A DNA stretch of 64,000 nucleotides from positions 61,228,220 to 61,292,219 of the forward strand of contig OY282609.1 in NCBI GenBank assembly GCA_958298945.1. Reading direction: 5' to 3'. Origin of the DNA: Atherix ibis. Taxonomy: Eukaryota > Arthropoda > Insecta > Diptera > Athericidae. Under the pieces are notes generated by a model, which was not told the origin of the DNA, made no database searches, and saw only the letters and a program-made list of their open reading frames with translations. Position numbers and translations under genes: made by a program. Below, piece after piece: positions 35,772 to 46,024 of this stretch. Every line of letters begins with the position of its first letter. The stretch's first letter is position 1.

Positions 35772-36705
35772 TATAGGGCTTTTCAATAAGAGTGATATGA
35801 TTTCTAAGTGACGTTTCGGCCATTTGTAATATGTCATGATGTGTCTTTATTTTTTTCATTGTATTTACTAATTTTTACAATTTTATCATGGAGAGATATA
35901 CGCAAGAACAACATTTACAAATTATTCAATTTTATTATCAAAAAATCGTTCTCCAATTGCAACTTTTCGTGCGCTTTTTGAGGCTCACTTTCATCTGAGT
36001 GGTGCGGTAAATAAACAAAACTGTCGATTCTGGTGCAAAGAAAATCCACAAATTATTCATGAACACCCATTACATTCACCTAAATTGACAGTTTGGTGTG
36101 GTTTTTGGTCTAGTGGAGTCACCAGACCAAAAACCACACCACTTCTTTCGAAATGAAGCTGGTAACACCGTTACTGTCAATAGAGAGCGGTATAGATCGA
36201 TGATAACCAACTTTTTATGGCCGAAACTGTAAGAAGTTGATCTTCCAACATCTGGTTCCAACAAGACGGGGCTACATGCCACACAGCACGTGCAACAACC
36301 GAATTATTACGAGAAAAGTTTGGAGATTCGATTATTTCAAGAAATTGTGACAGTGAATGGCCTCCAAGAAGTTGTGATTTAACACCATTAGACTATTTCT
36401 TGTGGGGTTATTTGAAGTCATTGGTCTTTAGCAATAAACCAGACTCTCTTCAAGCTTTAGAAGTCAATATTGAACGTGCTATTCATGACATACGACTTGA
36501 TTTAGTGGAAAAAGTGCTCGAAAATTGGGTTCATCGAATTTGTTCCTGGAAAAGAAGTCGTGGAGGCTATTTGAATGACGTTTTATTCAGAACTTAATTG
36601 TATCGATTATACTTTACATTAAATAAAAAACATTTAAATTTCCTTAACAATTAGTATGCTGTTTTTTGAATAGTAATCATATTACTCTTATTCAAAAACC
36701 CTTTA
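35772..36705 (+). mobile_element. DD41D element F2 (same deletion form as F1)
   Basis: Left end TATAGGGCTTTTCAATAAG, right end TTATTCAAAAACCCTTTA. About 930 bp. It shares with F1 the joint where the N-terminal domain is cut out, between a segment like FYYQK and the AHFHLSG block. Element G2 begins within about 6 bases of its right end. A 20-base inverted copy in the middle (36098-36145) is described in the findings. Confidence 0.9.
35888..36597 (+). pseudogene. F2 transposase relic
   Basis: The ATG at 35888 reads MERYTQEQHLQIIQFYYQK, the usual N-terminus of the DD41D group, then the deletion joint. Later blocks in shifting frames: NEAGNTVTVNRERYRSMITN, FLWPKL, QQDGATCHTARATTE, a WPPRSCD block, LDYFLWGYLKSLVFSNKPDS and WVHRICSWKRSRGGYLNDVL, with the stop at 36595-36597. 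The segment after GFW is replaced by an inverted copy, breaking the frame. Confidence 0.85.
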
Positions 36706-36710
36706 TTTGA

Positions 36711-37273
36711 AAGGGTGGACCATAAAAGTTGATGCAAATTTAAAAGTTGCATTTTAAAAAGTAAATAAAGAAAAAAACTAGTGTATAATTTTTCAAATTT
36801 CCTGTTTTATTAGAAATATTGAACCTTGAAATTTAAGAATGAAATACAACATCATTCCCAGAAAACTGGGAAATGTTGAGAACTTTCGAAAACCGAATAA
36901 TCAGCCGAAATTCTGGTGACAATTGGCCGCCTCGGAGCTTTGATTGGAGCCCGTTGAATTATTTTCTGTGAGGAGCCGTTAAGGTTAAATACTACGCATG
37001 CCATCCAGAGACAATTGCGGCCTTGAAGCACGAAATCAAAGTTGCCATTGAAGAGATATTGGCCCAAACAATCGAAAACATACTGAAAAATTGGGTCGAG
37101 TGAATTGGGTACTGTAAGGCCAGCCGTGGCAGTCATTTAAATGATGTTGTGTTTCATTCTTAAATTTCAAGGTTCAATCTTTCTAATAAAACCGGAAATT
37201 TTGAAAAATTAGCACTAGTTTTTTTTTAAAATACAACTTTTAAATTTGCACCACATTTATGGTCCACCCTATA
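36711..37273 (+). mobile_element. Foldback DD41D element G2 (3-prime end at both termini)
   Basis: Both termini are the 3-prime end of family G. The right one (about 37136-37273) is in normal orientation, ending ATTTATGGTCCACCCT. The left one (36711 to about 36857) is its inverse, with TTGAACCTTGAAATTTAAG and the poly-A-like tract. Between them lies only the last part of the transposase. The inverted repeats are about 130-145 bp. G1 shows that a normal copy has an unrelated 5-prime end, so this is a rearranged foldback form, the mirror of family A. Confidence 0.9.
36858..37163 (+). pseudogene. G2 transposase C-terminal fragment
   Basis: Reads FENRIISRNSGDNWPPRSFD, then SPLNYFL in place of SPLDYFL (last catalytic Asp changed to Asn), a TGA in the LWGAV block, CHPETIAALKHEIKVAIEEI, ILKNWVE and SRGSHLNDVVFHS with the stop at 37161-37163. 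No catalytic potential. Confidence 0.85.
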
Positions 37274-39297
37274 TTTGATCATACTTTAACTACGCAATGA
37301 AAATTTCTCGTATGTAATGCATTTCGCACTCGCAGTTGGCTGTCGTCATGTAATTTCTATTAAGCAACCATGACAGGGGTGTAAAGTGACGTTTTAAAAT
37401 TAATTTTTATTTTAGACAATGGTGATGAAAATAAAACGTGTTCGATAATAAAAATTAAATAATAAATTACAAAATACGCGCAATGATACTAAATATATTT
37501 TAATAAGATTTAATAATCAATATTACTATTTTAATATATTTCACATAGTTTATTTAATATTATCGTCAATGTGATTTAAATAATTTAAGATTTGGTATAT
37601 GGAATTATATTTTGCAGTACTATTGCTTAATGGGTAACAATTTTATGTAGCTGACGATTTCTGACATGCTTCTTTTGGGAATAAACAAACATTTATAGCA
37701 TAATCCATTAATACAAAGTGGTATGGAATGAAATAACACTGAAATAATATCATAAGGAAGAGAGGTAAGAGATAGCAGAAAACTGAATAAATATAAGGTA
37801 GAGATATACATAAATAAATATATAAATAAATAAATAAATAAATAAAATATTTAAGGAATAAATGAGAAAGGAATAAAAAAATACGCTTTTAGAAAGAGAA
37901 GCTAACAAAAGAGCATATGAAAATGTAGAGCTGAGAAACCAAAAAGCTTAGATGTTAAAACATTTATTCTTCTTTATTATTTTTATTATTTTTTTTTTTT
38001 TGTTTCATTCGAACAATTTATGTATACTCAGTTTCCTGTATTAACTTCAATTCCATTCTTTGTATAATACTTACGATGAATTTCCTGTTTTCTTCGGCAT
38101 GTCTCATGTAATATTTACAAGTGCCTTAAGCATGCGTTCATATTATAAAAATTGTACAAAATTGTACCTAATATGTATGTCCATGTATGGACATACCTTA
38201 GAGTTTACTTATTTTTATATTAACGTACATTTGCCTACGTTTGTATAAATTTTTTCTTCCTTAGAACGTGCTTAGAACAAACAAATAAATAAATTCTTAG
38301 CAATAAGAATCAACAACAACAACAACAAAAAATTAATAATAAATAAATAAAATTATAAAAGTATACTTTGAAAGTGGGCTTTAAAAAAGGATATGATGAT
38401 GATGATGAAGAAGAAGAAGAACAAGAAAAAGAAATAACAAAATAACACAAAACACATAAGAACATTGTACAAATAAAATCCTTAGAAAACTGAAAAAAAA
38501 ATTTGGTACAAATAAACGTAAAAAATTCTTATGAGGTGTGCTTTTATGGTATTGTTTGCAAGGATAAAAAGCTTTTCTGTTGGGTATTTCAGTGATCATA
38601 TGTTTGTTTGTGAGTGTATATGTTTATGTACGGTTTAATGAATAAAAACAATAGTAGGAGTTATTGTAGTAGTTGTGTAGCGATATTAAAAATAGTGGTG
38701 GTTTTGTAGTAGTAGTAGTTATTATATTAAGACTAAAGAATCAGCTTAAGAAATAAAGGAACAGACGAAGAATAAAAACATGATAAAAGTTTTAAGAAAC
38801 CTTCAAGGAATAATCATATCTTCTAGCATGATGAATCCTTCTTTGAAATGTATTTAACACTCAAATGTCCAATAAAAACCGTGAACATTCTTATTTTATT
38901 ATAGATTCTTTTTGTTAAATTTTATATGAGTACTTCCATATATTTCTTCTACATTTTTCTGTTATTGAGTTCAACATATAGTACAGCGAAAGGAAAACAA
39001 TAAAATTTTAAGGTTGAATAGTACTGTGAAAACTAAATAAAAACTAAACATATAATAAATAGTATAGAGTATATTTAGGTAGATCACAAAAAGTGTAATA
39101 GAGAAAACAAAATAAAACAAATACGTAAATAATAAGAAAATTTGATGTGTGATATTTCATTTTGTATACTCCCTAATGGAACATTAACGAACATTTTTAC
39201 ACCTTGATTTCCGGATTCTGTCTTAAAAAAATTAAAAATGCAATGAATACGAAAAGGAGAAAAAGCTTGTCAAACATTTTTTAACGATAAAATTGCA
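37274..39297. other. AT-rich stretch with simple repeats
   Basis: No gene is supported. (AAAT)n at about 37812-37847, poly-T at about 37988-38000, (CAA)n at about 38311-38327 and (GAT)n/(GAA)n at about 38393-38424. Small frames here are chance-like. Confidence 0.5.
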
Positions 39298-39918
39298 TAA
39301 CGCGGGGTGTGGTAGAGAAGTAATGATATTGAGATCGATCTGTCAGTACTACGAACAACTCCTTCACAAAGCGTATGCGTTAGTCCCTCTTAAACGTGCA
39401 GTACAAGTTTTGCCCATTCACAGTAATTGCACGACCCTATAAGACGTAATAAGTTCAGTGGTGTTTTACGACAAATGGGACAGTGAAATTTGCAGCACCA
39501 GTATACAATCAAATTTTGTATTGCTCTTGGTAACTTTGCCAGTTTAACCTACCATAAGAAATTGCAACGAGCTTATGGCGAACATTCGTTATCAAAAGCT
39601 ACAAATTTTTATGTGGCAAAAAGAATATTTCGAAGGCCGAGAAGCACTGCAAGACAAGTTTTTGTTTGTCTTGTCAAAAAAAATGTGAAACGTGTAGGGG
39701 CTACTGTGAGGTTAGATCATCTATTAAAATTGAAGCTGATGAGCAAAAGGTTCTTCGCTTCAGATCGGACATTGCAGACCGCATAATGTGAGCTTAGTCT
39801 TAGAAAAATAGACAACATCCCCTGCCACACGGTCATCTAAATCAACGAGTCTTTGTTGGAAAAAAGGATTTCTTTGGTTCCCCAGTTACCATATTTACCT
39901 GATATAAGCCGCTGTAAA
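39298..39918 (+). mobile_element. Ancient mariner relic D2, truncated by A5
   Basis: The left terminal repeat is about TAACGCGGGGTGTGGTAGAG, alignable with the inverse of the D3 right end (TACGGAGTTTGTCAGAAAAG). Coding remnants: AYGEHSLSKATNF-like helix-turn-helix sequence (about 39570-39610), LKADEQKVLRFRSDIADRIM after a frame change (39735-39788), then CHTVI and EKRISLVPQLPYLPDISRC (about 39825-39910), which correspond to the block between the last two catalytic Asp. A5 is inserted at 39919-39920. Confidence 0.75.
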
Positions 39919-39920
39919 TA

Positions 39921-40833
39921 CGAGGTCTGTTCAAAAAGTATCGCGAATTTTGAATTTCCGCGGGTTACGTATATTCGATTTTCGATTTTTTGTGGCGTTA
40001 GGTTGGTACTTATGTCTCTCATTTATGCCGACAAGTTCGGCCATTTGGAATGTTCAGTTAATTTTTGACAGCTGCTTTGTTTGCACGTGTTTTGGCCCGT
40101 CTTCGATTTTTGCCCATTTACGACCAAAAACAGCATCGCATTAATATTGCTGAGGAGCTGTTGGACTGTGTCCGCGATTACCCAGATTTGCTCCAGCGGG
40201 GCATAACTGGTGATGAATCGTAAGTTTATGGTTATGACGTGGAAAGCAAAGCTCAATCATCCCAATGGAAGCTGCCGCACGAGCCAAAACCAAAAAAAGC
40301 GCGCCAAGTTCGGTCGAATGTGAAGGATTTGCTTACAGTTTTCTTCGATTGCAGGAGCGTGGTGTATCATGAGTTCTTGCCACAGGGTAGAACGGTCAGT
40401 AAGGAATATTACCTGCAAGTTAAGCGCAATTTGCGCGAAGCAATCCGCCAGAAACGTCCGGATTTGTGGACGAACAAAAATTGGCTTTTGCACCATGATA
40501 ACGCCCCTGCTCACGCATCGTTGCTTGTGCGCGAATTTTTGGCCAAAATCAACACACTAATAATGCCGCAGCCACCGTAATCCCCAGATCTGGCCCCCTG
40601 TGTATTTTCTTGTTTCCGAAACGGATTTTTTGACCCATTTTTTGGATTGGGCAAAAATCGAAGACGAGCCAAAACACGTGCAAGCAAAACAGCTGTCAAA
40701 AATTAACTCAACATTGAAAATGGCCGAACTTATCAGCTTAAGTGAGAGATATAAGTACCAACAGAACACCACAAAAAATCGAAAATCGAATATACATAAC
40801 CCGCGGAAATTCAAAATTCGCGAACAGACCTCG
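39921..40833 (+). mobile_element. Foldback mariner A5 inside D2
   Basis: 913 bp between TA at 39919-39920 and 40834-40835. Left repeat 39921 to about 40120, right repeat about 40621-40833, both the family-A 5-prime end. The right terminal repeat lacks about 10 bases (ATTCGCGAACAGACC where others have ATACTTTTTG inserted). Both lineage joints are present (GCCCATTTACGACC and TTTCCGAAACGGATT). It is closely related to A4. Confidence 0.93.
40121..40620 (+). pseudogene. A5 central transposase fragment
   Basis: Encodes QKQHRINIAEELLDCVRDYP, a stop after GDES, KAQSSQWKLPHEPKPKKARQ, FFDCRSVVYHEFLPQGRTVS, LREAIRQKRPDLWTNKN, LLHHDNAPAHASLLVREFLA and TLIMPQPP, then a stop in place of the PYSPD block. 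Unlike A2 and A4 it keeps the second catalytic Asp (HHDN). Terminal domains are absent. Confidence 0.88.
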
Positions 40834-40835
40834 TA

Positions 40836-41432
40836 TAGTAAAAATTAAAAAAAAACTAGAAAAATTACGATTGGTATATCAATTGAAAAAGATGAAAACT
40901 TTTCTCTGTTAGGGACACAGTAAGTATCACGTATAGAAATTTTTGTTTTTTCATTATTTAGTTCAACAAGTTTCATCTTTTATGATTTCTTCTCATGTTT
41001 TTTTAAGGGAAAAATTTACAATTATTCCGAAAGCTTAAAACTTATATAATTATTCTTATATTTTTTAACCTACATACTAGTATATATATGTAATATATGT
41101 AATATAAATGGAATGCGGAATATATTATCCTGTTATCTGTGTACCGTGAATCGACAAATACAGAACATACCTTCGAGCATAATATTTTCTAAGAAACTTT
41201 TTTCTAAAATTATATAAAATTGAATTTCAAAATTTAATTAAGTCAATTTCATTCCTTGTTATTTATATGAGAATAAATTTGTGTTTTTAAGAACAAATAA
41301 TCAAAAGTTCGTGTTTTAGTATATAAAATGACGTATTCTGTAGGTCATTATAATTACAAAATTTTTGAAGTCTTTGTTATTATAGTAATCTTCAAAATTA
41401 TATAAATGAAAGAAGGCTTTGATTTAAACAGT
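40836..41432. other. AT-rich non-coding stretch
   Basis: No gene is supported. It may include the decayed continuation of D2. Confidence 0.45.
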
Positions 41433-41581
41433 GACTGTTGTTATTGTGGCAGAAAAGTAATGATACTGGATAGATTTGGTAACGTAACATTGCAGATTTC
41501 CCTACACATAGAATATACGGTAGTCCATCCTGGACGTGCAGAACAAGTTTCAACCTCGTCCGGTAACAATCCGGCCCTATA

Positions 41582-42736
41582 CCAGGTGTACAAGGTCATA
41601 GATGGCGTGAGTGAGCGTATTAAGCTACCATGGATACGCCATACTTTTTTTATGAGTTTAACATCTGTCAATATTAATCAGTGCACATTGTCAGCAATTT
41701 CGTAGAACAACATACATTTTTCCTTTGGTAATCATGTCTAGTTTTGTGCCAGAAAAAGAGCATTTCTGCTTCAATTTGAAGAAATCGGCTGCCGTATCGC
41801 ATCGAATGTTTATGGAGGCCTATGGTGACATTGCTTTATCGGAAACAACGTGCCGAGTTTGGTCTCGTCGGTTTAAAGACGGCAATTTTGACTTGTGGGA
41901 CAAGAAGTGTGAAAATCGGCCTAGGAAGGTTGAGAACCATCAATTACAGGCTCTTTTGGACGAAGACGATACCCAATCGCGAAAAATACTCACGGAGCAA
42001 CCAGCCATTTCCATGCGTCTGCGTGCCATGGGGAAGATTGAAAAGATCGGAAAATGGGTGCCGTATGAATTGAACAATAGGCAGATGGAGCGACGTCAAA
42101 ACACATGCGAAATCTTGCTCGCCAGACAAAAAAGAAAGTCGTTCCTGCATCGGATTGTGACAGGCGATAAAAAGTGGATAAATCACTTTGGACGGAAGAC
42201 TATACTGTGCGTTTGGTGGAATCGGTAGGGTATCGTATACTGAGATGTTGAAACCTGGTGAAACTATCAATGCCCACTGCTACCACCAACAACTGGTCAA
42301 AATGCACCGTGCTCTGCGTGAAAAAAGTACGGATTATCAACAAAGACATGACAAGCTGATTTTCCTTCACGACAACGCAACATCACACACGTCAAAAATG
42401 GTCCGGAACTACTTGGAGACACTCAACTGTGAGGTGCTACTCCACCCCGCTTATTTACCAGAACTGGCTCCTTCCTGCCACCACCTGTTTTCGTCGATGG
42501 GCCACACGCTCGCTGAGCAGCACTTCGATTTTTACGAAAACGTCCGAAAATGGCTTGATGAGTGGTTTGCCTCGAAATAGAAGTAATTTTTTGGCGTGGT
42601 ATCCACAAATTGTCCGAAAGATGGGAAAAATGTGTAGCTAGCGAGGCCAAGTATTTTGAATAAATTTGTTTTTGCTTTCTATGTAAAACACGTATTTTTT
42701 TATTAAAAAACAGCGAATTTAAGCTTATACACCTAG
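41582..42736 (+). mobile_element. Mos1-like mariner B3 inside D3
   Basis: 1155 bp, ends CCAGGTGTACAAGG and AAGCTTATACACCTAG, flanked by TA at 41580-41581 and 42737-42738. The left repeat is shortened: it lacks the TTAAATCCGCTGTTTG part present in B1 and B6. Orientation plus. Confidence 0.93.
41734..42663 (+). pseudogene. B3 transposase relic
   Basis: The ATG at 41734 starts MSSFVPEKEHFCFNLKKSAA (the REALL segment is deleted). An open frame runs to about 42228 with CRVWSRRFKDGNFDLWDKK, LQALLDEDDTQSRKILTEQP (the QLGVT block is deleted), KIGKWVPYELNNRQMERRQN and FLHRIVTGDKKW. The usual TGDEKW is TGDKKW, but the catalytic Asp remains. The FENPKRKKSWVDPGQ block is deleted. After frame changes: YHQQLVKMHRALREKSTDYQ, FLHDNATSHTSKMVRNYL and YLPELAPSCHHLF, where the third catalytic Asp reads Cys. 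Ends at 42661-42663. Confidence 0.88.
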
Positions 42737-43202
42737 TAGAATGTCATCAAATTTTATATAGCAAGCTTTTGGGTAACATTTCTTACCAAGAATACACTTT
42801 TTCGGTGGCATAAGGCATTTTGGGAGGGCTATGAAGAGATCTGTTGTAGGGTCAGACGATCAAGTAATATTGTATACGTAGCTGATGAATTTTAAGTTAA
42901 ATTTGAACCGTTTACCGTTCATGAAATTTCCGTTTTGATCAACATATTTTTGTCGGAAAAAGAGATTCCTATAGTTTCTCAGCTACCATATTACCTAATA
43001 TTAGGTCCGTGTAACATTTTCTTGCTCCCCAAGTTCGAAAAACATTTCAAAAAAGATCACCTTAGGACTGTATAGTTGAACCCCTCCCGCACTGCTACAA
43101 AGAGTGGAAATAGCTCCTCCGTCAGCAACTACTTTTAAAAGAAATAACACTAATCTACATATAAGAAAATTAGTCGAATTACTTTTCTGACAAACTCCGT
43201 AT

Positions 43203-44626
43203 CTATTTACAATTAAGATTTTTTTACAAAATTTTATATTGTTACTGATCTTTAGTCACGAAACAAAATATGATCATAATAATAAAAATATTTTTAAATT
43301 GAAAATTTGTAAATTTCTCAAAAAGCATATTTTTAATTTTAATTTGATAAAAGTGTTCTTCGTAGTTCTTTGACATTGCAGAAACCTGGATGCTCTATTA
43401 TGACATCGCGTACTATAAACGTATAAAATTTCAATATACCAATAATCTTGTTGAATATAATCGAGCTAAAGAATTTTTATATTTTTGACACCATCAATAC
43501 ATCAACGGTAGAATTTTCTCAAGTTTAGTGGAAAAAATAAAAAATTTCAGGAAATTGATAACATTAAAGCAACATTAAAGTTGGAAGGAATATTATTATT
43601 GGACATGAAATAACACGGCAACCATAACAATTTGATATACTACAAAAAGAATAAAACGCTTCCAAAGATGGTTTTAAAGCTAAATGGCTATAAAGTAACG
43701 AAATAAATTAAAAAAGTAATAATAATAATTGTTATCTTCTTAGACATAGCATACGCTAATATATTGTATTAAAAGGACATTTCTTCTTTATATTCTTCAG
43801 TTCATTTTGGAAGCAAAAAATGTAGACACTAAATAGAATAGGGCAGTGTGCAAAAGGAAAAATAGTGTAGCCTTTCTATTGGGATAAGCTTCAAACCAAA
43901 GCATCAGTTGAAAATACTATTCATCGTAGATTTAGTGGAATCTATTTCATTTCTAAATCTTTTTTATTATTATTTTACCGTCTTTTATACTGTCATCTAT
44001 TATAGATTCTATTTTAAGTTACACATTTAAGATTCTATCCATTCCAAAAATCAGTTAACTTAAATGCAATTTTGTTTTGCTGGCTAGACAACTTCACTTA
44101 AAGACATTGTCTAAGAGAGTCCATCATATCGTCTTTTCAGAATAATGGAAAAGCTAAAAGTGAGATAGTAAAATTGTTAGCTTCTCATATATTTATTTAA
44201 ATTATGTGGAACAGTTCCATAGTCTAGGCTGATGTGGAACTCTTAATTGCATTAAACTGAATTATCAAAAAATTTTCAGTGAATTAACTTTTGAAGTTAT
44301 AATGGATTTGAGAAGGTATTGGGGAAACTCTTTTAAGTAATTGTCTGTGTAGGCTTATATAAAAAAAATTTTTTTACATAATTTTAGTTCCATTAAAAAT
44401 AGTTTTTAAAAATTAACTTTTTTTATCCCTAATTTCCAATATGAAAAAATTAAAATTTTATGACAATATTTACTATTTTAAAAAAAATTTCCAATTATTT
44501 TTATATTAAAAAATTATTCAGTATTTTAGAAACGTTATTGGGAGAATAAAACTGCTTGTGTTAATTGGGAGAATAATTTGACTATTCTTTATTTTTTATT
44601 TATTTATTGAATTGGAATTGAAAATA
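43203..44626. other. AT-rich non-coding stretch
   Basis: 43203-43350 matches the right flank of D1 (TCTATTTACAATTAAG and onward). No gene is supported in the remainder. Confidence 0.5.
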
Positions 44627-45192
44627 TAGGGTGGTCCATCTAGCGGTTGCATTTTGAACGACTATTTATTTGAAGTACTTCAAGAGTGTTAAATGTCATC
44701 ACGAATTGATAGATTATTAGTTAAAAGTCTGAATTTTACGAAATGGCAATCCATACGCTTGAAGAGAAATGGAAAATATTGAGAAGTTTACTTCCCCAAA
44801 CTGTGAGAAATTTAAAAAAAAATGAGCAAAGATCATTGCTTGATGCGGATTTTGGAGTGGAGGCATCATTGGGCCGTCTTTCTTCGAAAACGATGAAGGA
44901 GCCGCCGTTACGGTCAATGGTGAGCGCTATCGTGGCATGCTCAACGAATTTTTGTTTCCAAAAGTTGAAGAGAATGGCATGGACGATATTTGGTTTTAAC
45001 AGGACGGGGCCACTTACCACACAGCCCAGGTAACAATCCAACTTTTGGGCACTGCTTTCAAAAACCGAATAATCAGCCGAAATTCTGATGTCAATTGGCC
45101 TCCTCGGAGCTGTGATTTGAGCCCGTTGGATTATTTTCTGTGGAGAGCCGTTACGGATAAATGTTAATGCAACTTTTAAATGGTCCACCCTG
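44627..45192 (+). mobile_element. DD41D element G3, internally deleted
   Basis: 566 bp. Left end TAGGGTGGTCCATCTAGCG (5-prime type, with TA before it), right end AAATGGTCCACCCTG (3-prime type) before TA at 45193-45194. It has normal 5-prime/3-prime polarity, unlike G2, but lacks the middle of the transposase and most of the C-terminus and 3-prime UTR. Confidence 0.92.
44743..45165 (+). pseudogene. G3 transposase relic
   Basis: The ATG at 44743 reads MAIHTLEEKWKILRSLLPQT, then a jump to a segment that in the proper frame reads VNGERYRGMLNEFLFPKVEE and MDDIWF, a TAA in place of the first Gln, DGATYHTAQVTIQLLGTAF, ISRNSDVNWPPRSCDLSPLD and YFLWRAVTD. The last two catalytic Asp are still 41 apart. 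Nothing upstream of GIIGP-like sequence survives. Confidence 0.85.
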
Positions 45193-45194
45193 TA

Positions 45195-45474
45195 TTTAAT
45201 ATTTCTGCTTAATTTATTAATGATGTTAATTTTTTTTTGTTACTAATACGAATAAAATTTTGAATCTCTTAATTATTTTTGAAATTATTTCTTAGCCTAC
45301 TCTTATAAAAATTTTCCGTTTCTCATTTAATATATTGTAATTAAGCCACAAAATATATAAATTTTACAGAACCGATAAATTTTTGGATAATTTTGATTAA
45401 TTCAGTCTATTTCTCTAATTTCTGTTCTGTTCACTAGTCTGATTAAGTAAAAATTTTATTTTAAACGATGAGTG
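45195..45474. other. AT-rich non-coding stretch
   Basis: Nothing supportable. Confidence 0.4.
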
Positions 45475-45589
45475 CACCCCGGCTTACTATGAAAACTCAA
45501 AATGAACCTTCTTTGCACATATAAGCTGATACTAGAATCATTTATTACAAACCGGCATTTTCAAGTAAATAAAGCTAAATAACTCTCGA

Positions 45590-45800
45590 ATATTTCTCCG
45601 ATATTCACAGGTGTTCCCCTAAGTGGTATATTTGGCCCATCTTTAAAATATACATTCAATATTCTTATCACCTTTTTTGCTGCATATGTTAATTATACGG
45701 CCTTTTTTGTGTCTAGCAAAAATTCTCAACTTTTCAAATTTGCCAAATACAAATCCAAATCGTCCAGAACTGGTTTACTAAGGGTTGCCTAAAAGTTACG
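45590..45800 (+). pseudogene. LINE J3 RT remnant
   Basis: Recognised only through alignment with J1: the SP-IF-TGVPL-S-FGP block and the altered catalytic box (AAYVNYT where J1 has ATYADDT, so both catalytic Asp are lost), then KSSRTGLL-type sequence. Frames change repeatedly. Confidence 0.65.
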
Positions 45801-46024
45801 AAACTAAATATGTCCGCGTAACGTTTACTTTCCGCCGCCCACCATGCTTTGCCCATTTATCTTACAATAATATTTTTACAATAGTAACCACAAAACGCTG
45901 AGGTTAGGTACTTTGACCTTAGAAAATTGGCCTACCGAAATCTTTATGAACTTACGGATTATAATTCTGGGGCTCTGTTAAGCCTTCTAATATTCGTCGA
46001 ATAAAATCCTAGCAGTCCAACATA

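Larger units (their letters stand above)
41433..43202 (+). mobile_element. Ancient mariner relic D3, split by mariner B3
   Basis: The 5-prime side GGCAGAAAAGTAATGATAC (41449) matches D2. B3 fills 41582-42736. Coding remnants beyond it: VFRWHKAFWEGYEEI (about 42805) and, after an internal deletion, EKEIPIVSQLPYYLILGPCN (about 42958-43017) and FLLPKFEKHFKK. The right end is CTGACAAACTCCGTA (43188-43202). Flanking sequence beyond 43202 still matches that of D1. Confidence 0.78.

Noticed and set aside
41406..41705. 99-codon plus frame
   Set aside because: It runs across the D3/B3 boundary and is made of the old D 5-prime region plus the B3 terminal repeat.
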